Below are positions 53,737-63,042 of a stretch of DNA of 64,000 nt, one piece after another. Source of the stretch: Actinacidiphila oryziradicis (GTDB lineage Bacteria > Actinomycetota > Actinomycetes > Streptomycetales > Streptomycetaceae); the NCBI RefSeq assembly GCF_005047355.1, contig NZ_SUMC01000030.1:48729-112728 (forward strand). Direction: 5' to 3'. Below the pieces are notes generated by a model. The model saw only the letters and a list, made by a program, of their open reading frames with translations, was not told where the DNA came from and searched no databases. Every line of letters begins with the position of its first letter. Within the stretch, counting starts at the first letter, position 1. The position numbers were made by a program, and so were the translations under genes.

Positions 53737-54652
53737 CCTGATCCTGGGCTCGACAGCGGCGCGCAGCGCACAAGGGACTGCCATCGCGTTGGGTGGCGGC
53801 CGCCTGTGTGCGCTGCTGCCCACGCCGGCGCTGCGGGCGCCCCACACGGCGTCCGTTGAGGCGCTGATCGAGGATGTGTGGGGGCGGAGCCGCCGCAGGA
53901 TGCGCCGGGGGCGTTGCAGGCGTTGTCGGGGCGGCTGCGGAGGGCGCCGGGGAGGGAGGTCATCTCCTCGGGCCCGGGCGGATACCGGTTGCTTGCCGAG
54001 GTGCAGGACATCGATCTGCGCGCTTTCGAGCGGCTCGTACGTGAGGGCGGCGCGGCGCTCCCGCGGTGGCCGGCGCCGGCGGACCTGCCGGGCCGGAAGC
54101 CGGCCGGGGCGGGCCCGGAGGCGCTGCGGATGACGGCGCTGCACCGCGGGGTTGACGCGGATCTGGCGCTGGGCCATGCCGGGGAGGTGCTGCCGGAGTT
54201 GCGGGAACTGGTAGCGGACCACCCGTTGGACGAGCCGTTCCATGCGCAGCTCATCCGTGCGCTGCGCGCGATCGAGGGCTCGGCCGAGGCGCTGGTGGCG
54301 TACGAGGAGGCCCGGCGCGTGTTCGCCGACCACCTGGGCGCCGATCCTGGCCCCGAACTGGCGTCGCCGCACGTGGAGTCGCTCGTCGGCACGCGGCCCC
54401 GGCTCCAGCCGCGTGAAGAGACGGGAAAGCGGCAAGGCAATCTCCGCGCCCGCCGCCCGCCTGCACGGTGCCGCCGACGCCCCGCGTGGACCGCTGCCGC
54501 GCACGGTGCCGGACCAGGCGGACCCGCGTACGGTCGAGGGCGCCGCGCGTGCCGCGCTCGGCGACGCCGCGTACGACAGCGCCCGTGCCGAGGGCCGGCC
54601 CTTGGACCCGGACACGGCGCACGCGCTGCTCGCGGGAATGAAATCGGGAATG
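53737..54652 (+). pseudogene. Decayed AfsR/SARP-type regulator
   Basis: Pieces of a BTAD-containing regulator lie in at least three frames. LGGGRLCALL...SVEALIEDVWG is the winged-helix start. From about 53878 the frame shifts to GAEPPQDAPGALQALSGRL, with the BTAD end HPLDEPFHAQLIRALRAIEG and ADHLGADPGPEL, but the BTAD middle is missing about 35 residues. After 54420 another frame has the C-terminus AARLHGAADAPRG...DPDTAHALL, with all NB-ARC/TPR parts deleted. It sits where S. coelicolor has the DNA polymerase III delta' gene. Confidence 0.75.
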
Positions 54653-54683
54653 AAATGGGGCATGGATTCCGTTCCAGTGCCTC

Positions 54684-55385
54684 ATGAAGGTGGAGATCTA
54701 CAGTGACATCGCCTGCCCCTGGTGCTACGTCGGCAAGCGCCGCTTCGAGCGTGCCCTCGCCGCCTTCCCACAGGCCGACTCCGTAGAGGTGGTGTACCGC
54801 CCCTACCAGCTCGTCCCGGACAAGTCCGAACAGCCCGAGCCGCACCGGCAGTACCTCACCCAGCGGTTCGGTCCCCAGGCCGAAGCAATGGACGCGCGTC
54901 TCGTCGAGCTCGGGCGTGTCGAAGGGCTCCCCTTCGACCTCGACCGCGCCATCGAGAACAACACGCTGCTCGCACACCGGCTGCTCTGGCACGCCCTCAC
55001 CGTCTATGGCCCCAAGGTCCAGGGTGCCCTCAAGGACCGCCTCCTCACCGCCCACTTCGCCGAAGGCGCCGACATCGGCGACCGTCACACCCTGGCGGAC
55101 CTCGCCGCCCAAGCCGGCGTCGACCGCGACGGGGCGGCTGCCTTCCTCGCCTCCGACGACGGCCGGGAAGAAGTTCTCGCCGAGATTGACGAGGCCCGGC
55201 AGCTCGGCATCACAGCCGTCCCCACCTTTGTCTTCGAGGGCCAGTGGGCTGTCCAGGGCGGCCAGGAGTCCTCGACCTTCCTCAGCGTGCTCGAGCAGGT
55301 CGCGAAGGGGACGGGCGCCACGGTGTCGGCCGCCCCGGCGGGCGACACCTGTGCGGACGGTGCCTGCGAGGTCCCGGCCCCCTGA
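54684..55385 (+). CDS. DsbA-family oxidoreductase, FrnE-like
   Basis: This 233-residue cytosolic thioredoxin-fold protein has the active site CPWC in YSDIACPWCYVGKRRF, the helical insert, and the cis-Pro loop GITAVPTFVFEG, then AVQGGQ. FrnE-type proteins exchange disulfides or take part in isomerase-like steps. The C-terminal tail has another CADGAC pair. It overlaps none of its neighbours but follows the regulator remnant closely. Confidence 0.9.
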   Translation: MKVEIYSDIACPWCYVGKRRFERALAAFPQADSVEVVYRPYQLVPDKSEQPEPHRQYLTQRFGPQAEAMDARLVELGRVEGLPFDLDRAIENNTLLAHRLLWHALTVYGPKVQGALKDRLLTAHFAEGADIGDRHTLADLAAQAGVDRDGAAAFLASDDGREEVLAEIDEARQLGITAVPTFVFEGQWAVQGGQESSTFLSVLEQVAKGTGATVSAAPAGDTCADGACEVPAP

Positions 55386-55406
55386 GGCCATGTGCGCAGG
55401 GACGCG

Positions 55407-57389
55407 TCACTGACCGCAGGTGATACGCGGCATGGCCCAGTCGGCGACATTCACCGGCTGCGACGGATTCGTCGCCTCGACGACGAGCCGGATCGTCTCC
55501 CGCCCGGAAACCGCCACATGGACGGGCACCGCCGGGTCACCGCCGTGCAGGACGCCGGACTGCCAGAGCCGGGCCCCGTCGCCGTAGACGGAGAAGCGGG
55601 CCGCGCCGAGCCCCAGAGCCAGGTCGTCGATGCCGGCCAGGGCGTCGTATGACGTACAGGCGCGATTGAGGTCGATGAGGACGGACGACGGGGTGCTGAC
55701 GGTCAGCCCGTGACTGTAGCTCCTGCCGCCGGCCGAGAGCCCCCGGCGCTGCCAGACCCAGTTGCTGACGGTGGCCCGGATGGTGGGCGTGGTGCCGTTG
55801 CCGATGCCGGTGTGGCCGAATTGGCTGACCGGGTAGATCTGCGGCGCCGGAGTGGGGGTCGGGGTCGGGCTCGGGCTCGGTGTGGGTGTCGGTGTGAGTG
55901 TGGGCTTGGGAGAAGGAGTCGGCTTCGGCGTCGGCTCGGGCGTGCGGAACATCACCGGAGCCGGCCTGGAGCCGGCCGCCGGGGCCGTGGGGGAAGGCGG
56001 AGCCGAGGACGGGCTCGGTTTGGGGCGAGGCGAGGGCCGGGCCGGTACGACCGGCGCTGCCGAAGGCTTCTTCGCCGCCTGCACCGGCGCCTTGCCGCCG
56101 CCACCGGTCAGTACGACCGCGAGCGCCACCCCGGCAGCCGCGACGACCACACCCGCCGCGATGGCCGTCTTCACCGGCGCCCCCAGCCCCTCGGCCGCCG
56201 CCGCGCCACCCGAAGCCGTACCGCCCGCCGAAGAGCCGCCCGCGGCACCCGCAGCGGCGCCCGCGGCACCCGCAGCGGCGCCCGCGGCACCCGCAGCGGC
56301 GCCTGCGCCGGCCACGGCGGCACCGCCCGCCGCCACCCCGGCCGCCTTCGCCACGTACGCCGTGGCGAACCAACCGATGACCGCGACCGGCAGCAGTCCC
56401 TTGAGCGCCGCATTGACGTCGGCCAGTTCCGCCGCCGCCAGCCGGCATCTCGCGCACCTTGCGAGGTGCTTGCGCAGCTCCCTGTCGGCCCGTGTCCGCA
56501 GGCCCTCGCGCACATGAGCGCCCAGCCGGTCGGCGTACCGCGTACAGGAGGCCTCGGCGGTCGGCGTGGAGCTGACGTGGGCCCGCAGATACGCCTGACG
56601 CAGCCCCTCACGCGCCCGGTGCGCGAGCACGGCGGTCGCGTTGGCGGTCAGCCCGAACAATGGCGCGATCTCGCTCGGCGACTCCTCCTCCACAGCGGTG
56701 TGCCACAGCACGGTCCGCCAGCGCTCCGGCAGGGTCAGGAACGCCTGGTACGCCGGCGATTGCTCGGCCTCGCGCATGGCCAGTACGTCCGGGCCGGGAT
56801 CCAGCCCGCTCCCGGAACCCGAGGCCTCGTTCGTGGACGACCCGGCCGCCGACACGGCGAACGCCGCGAAGTCCTCGACCAAATGCTCCCGCTTGGCGGT
56901 GGCGCCCCACACCGCGGCGACCCGCCGCACCGTCGTCAGCAGATAGGCCCTTACCGCTGAATCCGGCCCGCTGCCGCCCCGGATCGCCTGGAGCGTGCGC
57001 GCGAAGACCTCGCCGGTCAGATCCTCCGCCGTATACCCGTCCCGGCAGCAGCCGCGTGCGTAACGCCGTACGGAATCGGCGTGCCGTCGGTACAGATCCT
57101 GGTATGCGCTGTCGTCCCCGCCCCGCACCCGAGTGACGAGGTCGGCGTCCGACGGAGGCACGTGCGACAAGGAGTCCATTGGCTCGAACAATGAATCCGA
57201 GAAATCTGATCGATCCAAGCGATCCGAAAAACCCGAGAAACCGATAATGGCCGGATCTCGCTGTCCCGGCACCCGATGCGATGGCAGTTCTCCGCCGCGC
57301 CCCGAGCCCAAGTCCCCCGAGTTCGAGTCTCCCGAGCCCGAGTCCCCCGGCCCCGAAGCGGACGCCGACTCCCCGATTCCCTCATCCAC
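55407..57389 (-). CDS. ECF sigma factor fused to an anti-sigma zinc finger, TM helix and NPCBM domain
   Basis: This 660-residue protein has a Gly/Ser/Asp-rich leader (1-70), sigma region 2 (SAYQDLYRRHADSVRRYARG) and region 4 (LPERWRTVLWHTAVEE...IAPLFGL). An anti-sigma zinc finger follows (HLARCARC, at about 306-317, HxxxCxxC). Then come an Ala/Gly tract and one TM helix (TAIAAGVVVAAAGVALAVVL), a Pro/Thr/Ser wall-spanning stretch, and a C-terminal NPCBM carbohydrate module (about 525-660, SYSHGLTVSTPSSVLIDL, VLHGGD, ADWAM). A sigma factor tethered by its own sensor would respond to glycans. Start GTG 57389 is tentative; ATG before SLSHVPPSD is possible. Confidence 0.9.
   Translation of the reverse strand: MDEGIGESASASGPGDSGSGDSNSGDLGSGRGGELPSHRVPGQRDPAIIGFSGFSDRLDRSDFSDSLFEPMDSLSHVPPSDADLVTRVRGGDDSAYQDLYRRHADSVRRYARGCCRDGYTAEDLTGEVFARTLQAIRGGSGPDSAVRAYLLTTVRRVAAVWGATAKREHLVEDFAAFAVSAAGSSTNEASGSGSGLDPGPDVLAMREAEQSPAYQAFLTLPERWRTVLWHTAVEEESPSEIAPLFGLTANATAVLAHRAREGLRQAYLRAHVSSTPTAEASCTRYADRLGAHVREGLRTRADRELRKHLARCARCRLAAAELADVNAALKGLLPVAVIGWFATAYVAKAAGVAAGGAAVAGAGAAAGAAGAAAGAAGAAAGAAGGSSAGGTASGGAAAAEGLGAPVKTAIAAGVVVAAAGVALAVVLTGGGGKAPVQAAKKPSAAPVVPARPSPRPKPSPSSAPPSPTAPAAGSRPAPVMFRTPEPTPKPTPSPKPTLTPTPTPSPSPTPTPTPAPQIYPVSQFGHTGIGNGTTPTIRATVSNWVWQRRGLSAGGRSYSHGLTVSTPSSVLIDLNRACTSYDALAGIDDLALGLGAARFSVYGDGARLWQSGVLHGGDPAVPVHVAVSGRETIRLVVEATNPSQPVNVADWAMPRITCGQ
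56241..56303. repeat. Three perfect 21-bp repeats inside the sigma-factor gene
   Basis: CGCGGCACCCGCAGCGGCGC plus C recurs without change at 56241-56261, 56262-56282 and 56283-56303. It encodes the repeated GAAAGAA in the Ala/Gly tract between the zinc finger and the TM helix. Copy number may vary between strains. Confidence 0.8.
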
Positions 57390-57520
57390 GGCGCCAGACT
57401 GTCACATGCCGGAAGCCCCGCAAGCTGCCCGCCGCAGGAACCACTCGTCCGGGGAGTTTTCACTCCCGGACGAGTGGACGCCACCCGATCGGGGCAACTT
57501 TCTCGCGCCGTCGCCAGTGG

Positions 57521-58216
57521 TCACTCCTTTACGCCCGGCCGGGAGCGCAAGCCCTCCAGCAGGATGTCCAGCAGCCGGGCCGAGGCCGCCGCCTGTTGTA
57601 CCGGATCCGGCAGCGAAGGAGCCGCCGTCGCGATCACCAGCAGCACGTCCGCGACGGCCACATCCCCGCGCAGCTCGCCGGATCTACGGGCCCGGTCGAC
57701 CAACTGCCCGACCACATCCAGCAGCGCCGGCACCCCGGAGTCGTCGGCCGCCTCCGCGGCCACCGCCCGCACGCTTCGCTGCTGGGGCACCCGCGTCTCG
57801 TCCGGCAGGGCGGACTGCTGCACCTGGAGCACCTCGGGCGGCAACAGCCGCCCCGCACCCGAGGCCACCGACGTCCGCAGGAACCGCGAGAGCGCCGACC
57901 ACCCCTCGTCCTCCAGGCCGAGCGCGGTCCGCGCCTGCTCGGTGAGCCGTTCCGTCTCCTCCTCGGCTATCCGCCGGACCAGGACGTCCTTGCTCGGGAA
58001 CCGTCGGTACACCGTCCCGACACCGACTCGCGCCCGCCGCGCCACATCTTCCATCGGCGCCCCGTACCCGGACTCGCCGAAGACCTCACGCGCCGCCCGC
58101 AATACGTGTTCCAGATTGCGCTGGGCGTCCACCCGCAGCGGGGCCGACCGGCCCGCTTCGCTGTCGCCCTCGGCTGTAGCCATCGCGGTGGCCCACTGCT
58201 GATCCTGAATATGCAT
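57521..58216 (-). CDS. TetR-family regulator
   Basis: This 231-residue protein has an N-terminal HTH (about 30-75) with REVFGESGYGAPMEDVARRARVGVGTVYRRF and a C-terminal ligand domain with EVLQVQQSALPDETRV. ATG 58216 is chosen because GGGGGAAG lies 5 nt upstream; in-frame extensions upstream are unlikely. It is divergent from the NDH-2 gene, which it may regulate. Ligand unknown. Confidence 0.88.
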   Translation of the reverse strand: MHIQDQQWATAMATAEGDSEAGRSAPLRVDAQRNLEHVLRAAREVFGESGYGAPMEDVARRARVGVGTVYRRFPSKDVLVRRIAEEETERLTEQARTALGLEDEGWSALSRFLRTSVASGAGRLLPPEVLQVQQSALPDETRVPQQRSVRAVAAEAADDSGVPALLDVVGQLVDRARRSGELRGDVAVADVLLVIATAAPSLPDPVQQAAASARLLDILLEGLRSRPGVKE

Positions 58217-58404
58217 ATGTCTTCCCCCGGAAATCACGTCTCCCCCCGGAGACATTCCCACCCCTATGACGGCCGGGACGCGGATCTCGCGCACACCGGC
58301 GGAGTACGAACATAGTTGAGGCCCGCGCAAGATTGAAGGGGGTCTGAGAGACGATCACCGTATGCCCTGTGGACAAACCCCCGTTCGCCCCCTGTGATGG
58401 AGCA

Positions 58405-59868
58405 ATGGGAGCGACGAAGGAGTCCGCCGAGGAGCGCACGGTTCCGCGCATTCTCGTGGTCGGTGGCGGCTATGTCGGTATGTACACCGCCTTGCGCCTG
58501 CAACAGAAGCTCAAGCTCGAACCCGGGGGTCGGTCCAGGGCTCAGTCCAGGGTCAAGTCCTGGGCGAAGCCGCGGTCCAGGGCGCCGGAGGCGGAGATCG
58601 TAATCGTCACGGCGCAGCCGTACATGACGTACCAGCCCTTCCTTCCCGAAGCCGCGGCCGGCTCGATCTCGCCCCGGCATGTGGTCGTTCCGCTGCGGCG
58701 CGTCCTGGGCCGCTGCCGGATCGTCATCGGCGAGGCCCACCGCATCGACCACTCCAAGCGCGTGGCGACCGTCTCCACCCTCGCCACCGAGGAGGAAGGT
58801 TCCGCCGACATCGACATCCCGTACGACCAGCTGGTCATCGCCCCCGGCTCCGTCTCCCGCACCCTCCCGATCCCCGGCCTCGCCGAACACGGGATCGGCT
58901 TCAAAACCGTCGAAGAGGCCATCGGCCTGCGCAACCACGTGCTCGAACAGCTCGACATCGCCTCCTCGACCCGCGATGTCGAGGTCCGCGACGCAGCCCT
59001 CACCTTCGTGTTCGTCGGCGGCGGGTACGCGGGCGTCGAGGCGCTCGGCGAGCTGGAGGACATGGCCCGGTACGCCGCGCGGTACTACCACAACGTCACC
59101 GCCGACGACATGAAATGGGTCCTCGTCGAAGCCGCCGACCGGATCCTCCCCGAAGTCGGCGATGAGATGGGCCGCTACGCCATCCATGAACTGCGTGGCC
59201 GTAGCATCGACATCCGCCTCAACACGCGCCTGGAGTCCTGCGAGAACCGCGTCGCCGTCCTCGACGACGGCTCCCGCTTCCCCACCCGTACGGTGGTGTG
59301 GACCGCCGGAGTCAGAGCGCACCCGATGCTGGACCACACCGACCTGCCCCGCGACGACCGCGGCCGTGTCAAAGGCACCGCCACCCTCCGCGTCGAAGGC
59401 ACCGACAACGCCTGGGTGGCCGGTGACGCGGGCGCCGTCCCGGATCTCAACGCCGGCCAGGAGCGGGACGCTGCGGGCGGAGTGTCGGGCAGGGTGCTCC
59501 TGGCCCCCAATGCCCAGCATGCCGTCCGCCAGGCCAGGGTCCTCGCGGACAACATCGTCGCCACACTGCGCGGCGAGCCCGTCAAGGAGTACCGGCACAA
59601 GGACGCCGGTTCCGTAGCCTCGCTCGGCCTGCACAAGGGCGTCGCGTACCTCTACGGTCGTAAAGTCAAGGGGTACCCCGCGTGGTTCATACACCGCGCC
59701 TACCATCTGAGCCGGATGCCCACTTTCAACCGCAAGGCCCGAGTACTGGCGGAGTGGACCTTGTCCGGGCTCTTCAAACGCGAGATCGTTTCCCTGGGAT
59801 CGTTGGAGCATCCGCGCGCCGAGTTCGAACTGGCAGCCAATGACGGCCGGAAGCCGGACGCACCCTGA
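58405..59868 (+). CDS. ndh: Type II NADH dehydrogenase (NDH-2)
   Basis: This 487-residue FAD protein has the first dinucleotide fold VVGGGYVGMYTALRLQ, the second VFVGGGYAGVEALGE, and VWVAGDAGAVPDLN (FAD). An Arg/Ser-rich insertion of about 25 residues (RSRAQSRVKSWAKPRSR) follows the first fold, which I have not seen in the family. It transfers electrons from NADH to quinone without proton pumping; a hydrophobic C-terminal helix anchors it. A GTG 36 nt earlier (58369) is an alternative start. Confidence 0.88.
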   Translation: MGATKESAEERTVPRILVVGGGYVGMYTALRLQQKLKLEPGGRSRAQSRVKSWAKPRSRAPEAEIVIVTAQPYMTYQPFLPEAAAGSISPRHVVVPLRRVLGRCRIVIGEAHRIDHSKRVATVSTLATEEEGSADIDIPYDQLVIAPGSVSRTLPIPGLAEHGIGFKTVEEAIGLRNHVLEQLDIASSTRDVEVRDAALTFVFVGGGYAGVEALGELEDMARYAARYYHNVTADDMKWVLVEAADRILPEVGDEMGRYAIHELRGRSIDIRLNTRLESCENRVAVLDDGSRFPTRTVVWTAGVRAHPMLDHTDLPRDDRGRVKGTATLRVEGTDNAWVAGDAGAVPDLNAGQERDAAGGVSGRVLLAPNAQHAVRQARVLADNIVATLRGEPVKEYRHKDAGSVASLGLHKGVAYLYGRKVKGYPAWFIHRAYHLSRMPTFNRKARVLAEWTLSGLFKREIVSLGSLEHPRAEFELAANDGRKPDAP

Positions 59869-59936
59869 CACACTGGGGCTGTGACCATGCGTGCGTCAGC
59901 ACCTGCAAAGAGTGACAAATACGAGGAATCGGACGT

Positions 59937-61568
59937 TTGAACCTCACGCGTTGGAGCGCCCGGCTCCCCGGAACACAGCGACGCAACGCCGCGGTCCCCG
60001 CTGCACGGGGCGAGGGCGGCGACCCTCCCGAGACCCCGCCACCAGTCGGCACCGACGGCGCAGGCGTGAGCGGACTGTCCGTCCCGGACGTCCTCGGCCA
60101 GGTCCCGGCCCTCATCGCCGTCACCTACGGCCCTCACCACCGCCTCGGCTACGTCAACGACGCGTACGCCGATGTCTTCGGCCCCCGCAAGCCCGGCGAA
60201 CCCGCCCGCGAGGCCCTCCCCGAACTCGACGAGCTCGGCCTCCTGCCCCTCATGGACCAGGTCTTCCGCAGCGGCAAGCCCCGCACCGTCAAGGCCCGCA
60301 AGGTCGCCCCGCCGACCGCCTCCCGCCAGGGCTACTTCACCTTCACCTGCACCCCTGTGCAGGCCGAGGGCGAGGGCGGCGTCCTTGTCTTCGCCGCCGA
60401 CGTCACCGACCAGGTCCAGTCCGCCGACCGCCTGCGCGACAGCGAGCGCGAACTGCGCGAGACCGCCGTCACCCTCCAGCGCAGCCTCCTCCCCCAGGAG
60501 CTGGAACAGCCCGACGACCTCCGTGTCGCCGCCACCTACCAGCCAGGCGGCACCGAAGCCGCCGTCGGCGGCGACTGGTACGACGTCATCACCCTCGGCG
60601 CCGGCCGCACCGCCCTCGTCATCGGCGATGTCATGGGCCGCGGTGTCCGCGCCGCAGCCGTCATGGGTCAGCTCCGCACCGCCGTACGCGCCTACGCCCG
60701 GCTCGACCTCCCGCCGCACGAAGTCATCCAGCTTCTCGACGGCCTCGCCGCCGAGATCGACCCCACCCAGATCGCCACCTGCGTCTACGCCGTCCACGAC
60801 CCCAGCGAGGGGCGGCTCTCCTACGCCAGCGCCGGGCACCTCCCCATCCTCGTACGGGACCCCGACGGCATCGTCCACCGTGCAGACGAACCCAACGGGC
60901 CGCCGCTGGGCACCGGCGGATGGATCCACACGTCCGGATGCATCTCCCTTCGCCCCGGCTCCACCGCCGTCCTCTACACCGACGGCCTGGTCGAACGCCG
61001 CGGTGAGGACCTCGACGAGGGCGTCGAGTCCCTCAGACGCGCCCTCGCCGGTGCCACCGGCACCCCGCACGTCATCTGCGACCGTCTGCTCCGGGCCCTT
61101 GGCGTCACCTCCGAACACGACGACGACGTGGCTGTGCTCGTGCTTCAGTACCCCGATCACGAGGGCGCTTCCGTCGAGCTCTTCCGCAACGCCTCCCTGG
61201 AACTGCTCGGCGGCATCGAAGCCGCCCCCCGCGCCCGTGCCTTCGCCCAGGGCGTCCTCGCCTCATGGCGCTTCCCCGTCGAGCTGCGCGACCTCGGCGT
61301 TCTCGCCGCCAGCGAAATGGTCGCCAATTCCTTGCAGCACGGCACCCCGCCCATGCGGCTCCGGCTACGCCGCACCAACCGCCGTCTGATCATCGAAGTC
61401 ACCGACGGTGACGATCACCTGCCACGCCGACGCCGCGCCGAACCCGGCGACGAAGCCGGACGCGGCATCTCCATCATCGCCACGATCGCCTCCAACTGGG
61501 GATCGCGGCGTACGCCCGGCGGCGGCAAGGCCGTCTGGTGCGAATTCGCGCTGCCGCAGTCGCACTGA
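59937..61568 (+). CDS. PAS-SpoIIE phosphatase-HATPase protein
   Basis: This 543-residue signalling protein has residues about 45-160 as a PAS-type sensor (VTYGPHHRLGYVNDAYAD), about 180-395 as a PP2C/SpoIIE phosphatase (GGDWYDVITLGAGRTALV with the metal Asp, IGDVMGRG, YTDGLVERR), and about 410-540 as a HATPase_c (SEMVANSLQHG, DGDDHLPRRR, GRGISIIATIA). Such fusions act on STAS proteins like BldG as phosphatase and anti-sigma kinase in one. TTG 59937 has GAGGAA upstream. A terminator follows. Confidence 0.92.
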   Translation: MNLTRWSARLPGTQRRNAAVPAARGEGGDPPETPPPVGTDGAGVSGLSVPDVLGQVPALIAVTYGPHHRLGYVNDAYADVFGPRKPGEPAREALPELDELGLLPLMDQVFRSGKPRTVKARKVAPPTASRQGYFTFTCTPVQAEGEGGVLVFAADVTDQVQSADRLRDSERELRETAVTLQRSLLPQELEQPDDLRVAATYQPGGTEAAVGGDWYDVITLGAGRTALVIGDVMGRGVRAAAVMGQLRTAVRAYARLDLPPHEVIQLLDGLAAEIDPTQIATCVYAVHDPSEGRLSYASAGHLPILVRDPDGIVHRADEPNGPPLGTGGWIHTSGCISLRPGSTAVLYTDGLVERRGEDLDEGVESLRRALAGATGTPHVICDRLLRALGVTSEHDDDVAVLVLQYPDHEGASVELFRNASLELLGGIEAAPRARAFAQGVLASWRFPVELRDLGVLAASEMVANSLQHGTPPMRLRLRRTNRRLIIEVTDGDDHLPRRRRAEPGDEAGRGISIIATIASNWGSRRTPGGGKAVWCEFALPQSH

Positions 61569-61580
61569 CCGACGGTTTCC

Positions 61581-61617
61581 CCCACCCACCCGCCCCCTCC
61601 CGGGTCGGGTGGGTGGG
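61581..61617. terminator. Bidirectional terminator
   Basis: CCCACCCACCCG (61581-61592) and CGGGTGGGTGGG (61606-61617) form a perfect 12-bp stem between the converging phosphatase and MFS genes. Confidence 0.85.
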
Positions 61618-61635
61618 ACCCGCCCCGGCAACGGC

Positions 61636-62925
61636 TCAACGGCCTGCGGCCGCCGGTACCCGGGCCGGGCCGCGGGCCACAATGCTGCTCCGCCCGGCAG
61701 GGCAGTCCTGCGCCGGAGCGAGCAAGCGCCCCAGCCGGAGGCTGAGCCACGTAATGCCCAGCGAGCAGGCGACAAGCATCGTGATGTACGCCCCGTACAG
61801 CCCGGCACCGGCCAGCAGGCCGCCCACCGCCGGGCCGACCGCCAGGGCAAGCTGCTTCACCAGCGCGAACGCGGAGTTGTACTGCCCCACCAGCCGGGGC
61901 GGCGCCAAATCCGCCACCAGCGGCGCCACCGTCGGCGACAGCATCGCCTCGCCGAGCCCGAAAATCGCATACGTAGAGATCAACAGCGCGGTCGCCACGG
62001 CGTGAGCCGAATGCACCAGCCCCGACGCCCCGGCCCCCAGCCACGCGACTGCCCACAGCGCTCCTACCGCAGCGATGACGCGGCTGCGCCGCCGCCGCTC
62101 GACCGTGCGCAGGATCAGGAACTGCGCCGCCACGATCATTGCCGTGTTCGCCGCCAGGGCGATCCCCAGTGTCGACGGTGAGATCCGCGTGACCTGCGTC
62201 GCGAACGCCGCGAGTCCCGACTCGAACTGCCCGTAGCAGGCGAAGAACAGCACCGCGCCCAGCACACACAGGCGAACCATCGCCTTGTCGGCGAGGAGCG
62301 TCCGCCACCCGTTCGCGGGCTTCTCGGCGGTCGGCGCGGGCCCCGGACGCAGCGTTGCCCTCGGCAGCCGGACGGACGCCACCACGGCAGCCAGCACCAG
62401 GAACATCGTGGCCTCGACCGTGAACAGGACCGTGAAGGACCCCGGCCGTGACGTGTCCACCATCAGGCCGCCGATCAGGCCGCCAATGCCGAGTCCCAGG
62501 TTGTTGAGGAAGAACTGCGTCGCGAAGGCCCGGGAACGGGTCTTCGGCGTCGAGCACCATACGATCAGCGTCGCCAGCGCCGGCTGCATGATCGCGATCC
62601 CCGCTCCCATCACCACGGACGCCGCCACAGCCGCGACCGCGCTCGTCGCGAGCCCGAGCCCCATCGCCCCGAACGCCGCCGCCACGGACCCGGCCAGCAG
62701 AACAGGCAGCGGACCGCTCCGGTCGATGGCCCGGCCGGTGAACGGCAGCACCGCGAGCGCCGCAACGGCGAACGCGGACAGCACCACACCGGCGGTACCG
62801 GCCCCAAGGCCCCGCACCTGCGCTACGTAGACGAAGAGAAACGGAACCGTGAAGCCGTTGCCGAACGCGCTCAGCGCGTTCCCCAGCTGGATCCGGCGCA
62901 GCGCGGTGCCCATCTCGGTGGTCAC
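61636..62925 (-). CDS. MFS transporter
   Basis: This 429-residue membrane protein has 12 TM helices. It starts LRRIQLGNALSAFGNGFTVPFLFVYV, has GRAIDRSGPLPVLLAG after TM2 (the MFS RxxDRxG loop), and VERRRRSRVIAAVGAL between halves, as in DHA1-type efflux pumps. The GTG at 62925 has GGGGGTGG upstream. It shares its promoter region with a divergent MarR gene, so it is likely the pump it controls. Substrate unknown. Confidence 0.9.
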   Translation of the reverse strand: MTTEMGTALRRIQLGNALSAFGNGFTVPFLFVYVAQVRGLGAGTAGVVLSAFAVAALAVLPFTGRAIDRSGPLPVLLAGSVAAAFGAMGLGLATSAVAAVAASVVMGAGIAIMQPALATLIVWCSTPKTRSRAFATQFFLNNLGLGIGGLIGGLMVDTSRPGSFTVLFTVEATMFLVLAAVVASVRLPRATLRPGPAPTAEKPANGWRTLLADKAMVRLCVLGAVLFFACYGQFESGLAAFATQVTRISPSTLGIALAANTAMIVAAQFLILRTVERRRRSRVIAAVGALWAVAWLGAGASGLVHSAHAVATALLISTYAIFGLGEAMLSPTVAPLVADLAPPRLVGQYNSAFALVKQLALAVGPAVGGLLAGAGLYGAYITMLVACSLGITWLSLRLGRLLAPAQDCPAGRSSIVARGPARVPAAAGR

Positions 62926-62959
62926 ACCCACCCCCTAGGTAGTTGTTCATTGAGCCCGA

Positions 62960-63009
62960 AAGACTTCAGAGCTAAAGTTCGAATCTAAACGGTACATCTC
63001 TGAAGTCTT
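62960..63009. promoter_or_regulatory. Operator-like inverted repeat of the MFS/MarR pair
   Basis: AAGACTTCAGAG (62960-62971) and CTCTGAAGTCTT (62998-63009) are perfect 12-bp inverted arms, 26 nt apart, between the divergent genes. The right arm touches the -35-like TTCAAC (63008-63013) of the marR promoter, whose -10-like CATACT (63031-63036) is 17 nt further on. Two MarR dimers, or a looped one, could bind and silence both directions. Confidence 0.7.
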
Positions 63010-63042
63010 CAACGCCAACGAGTTCAGTGCCATACTCATTCC

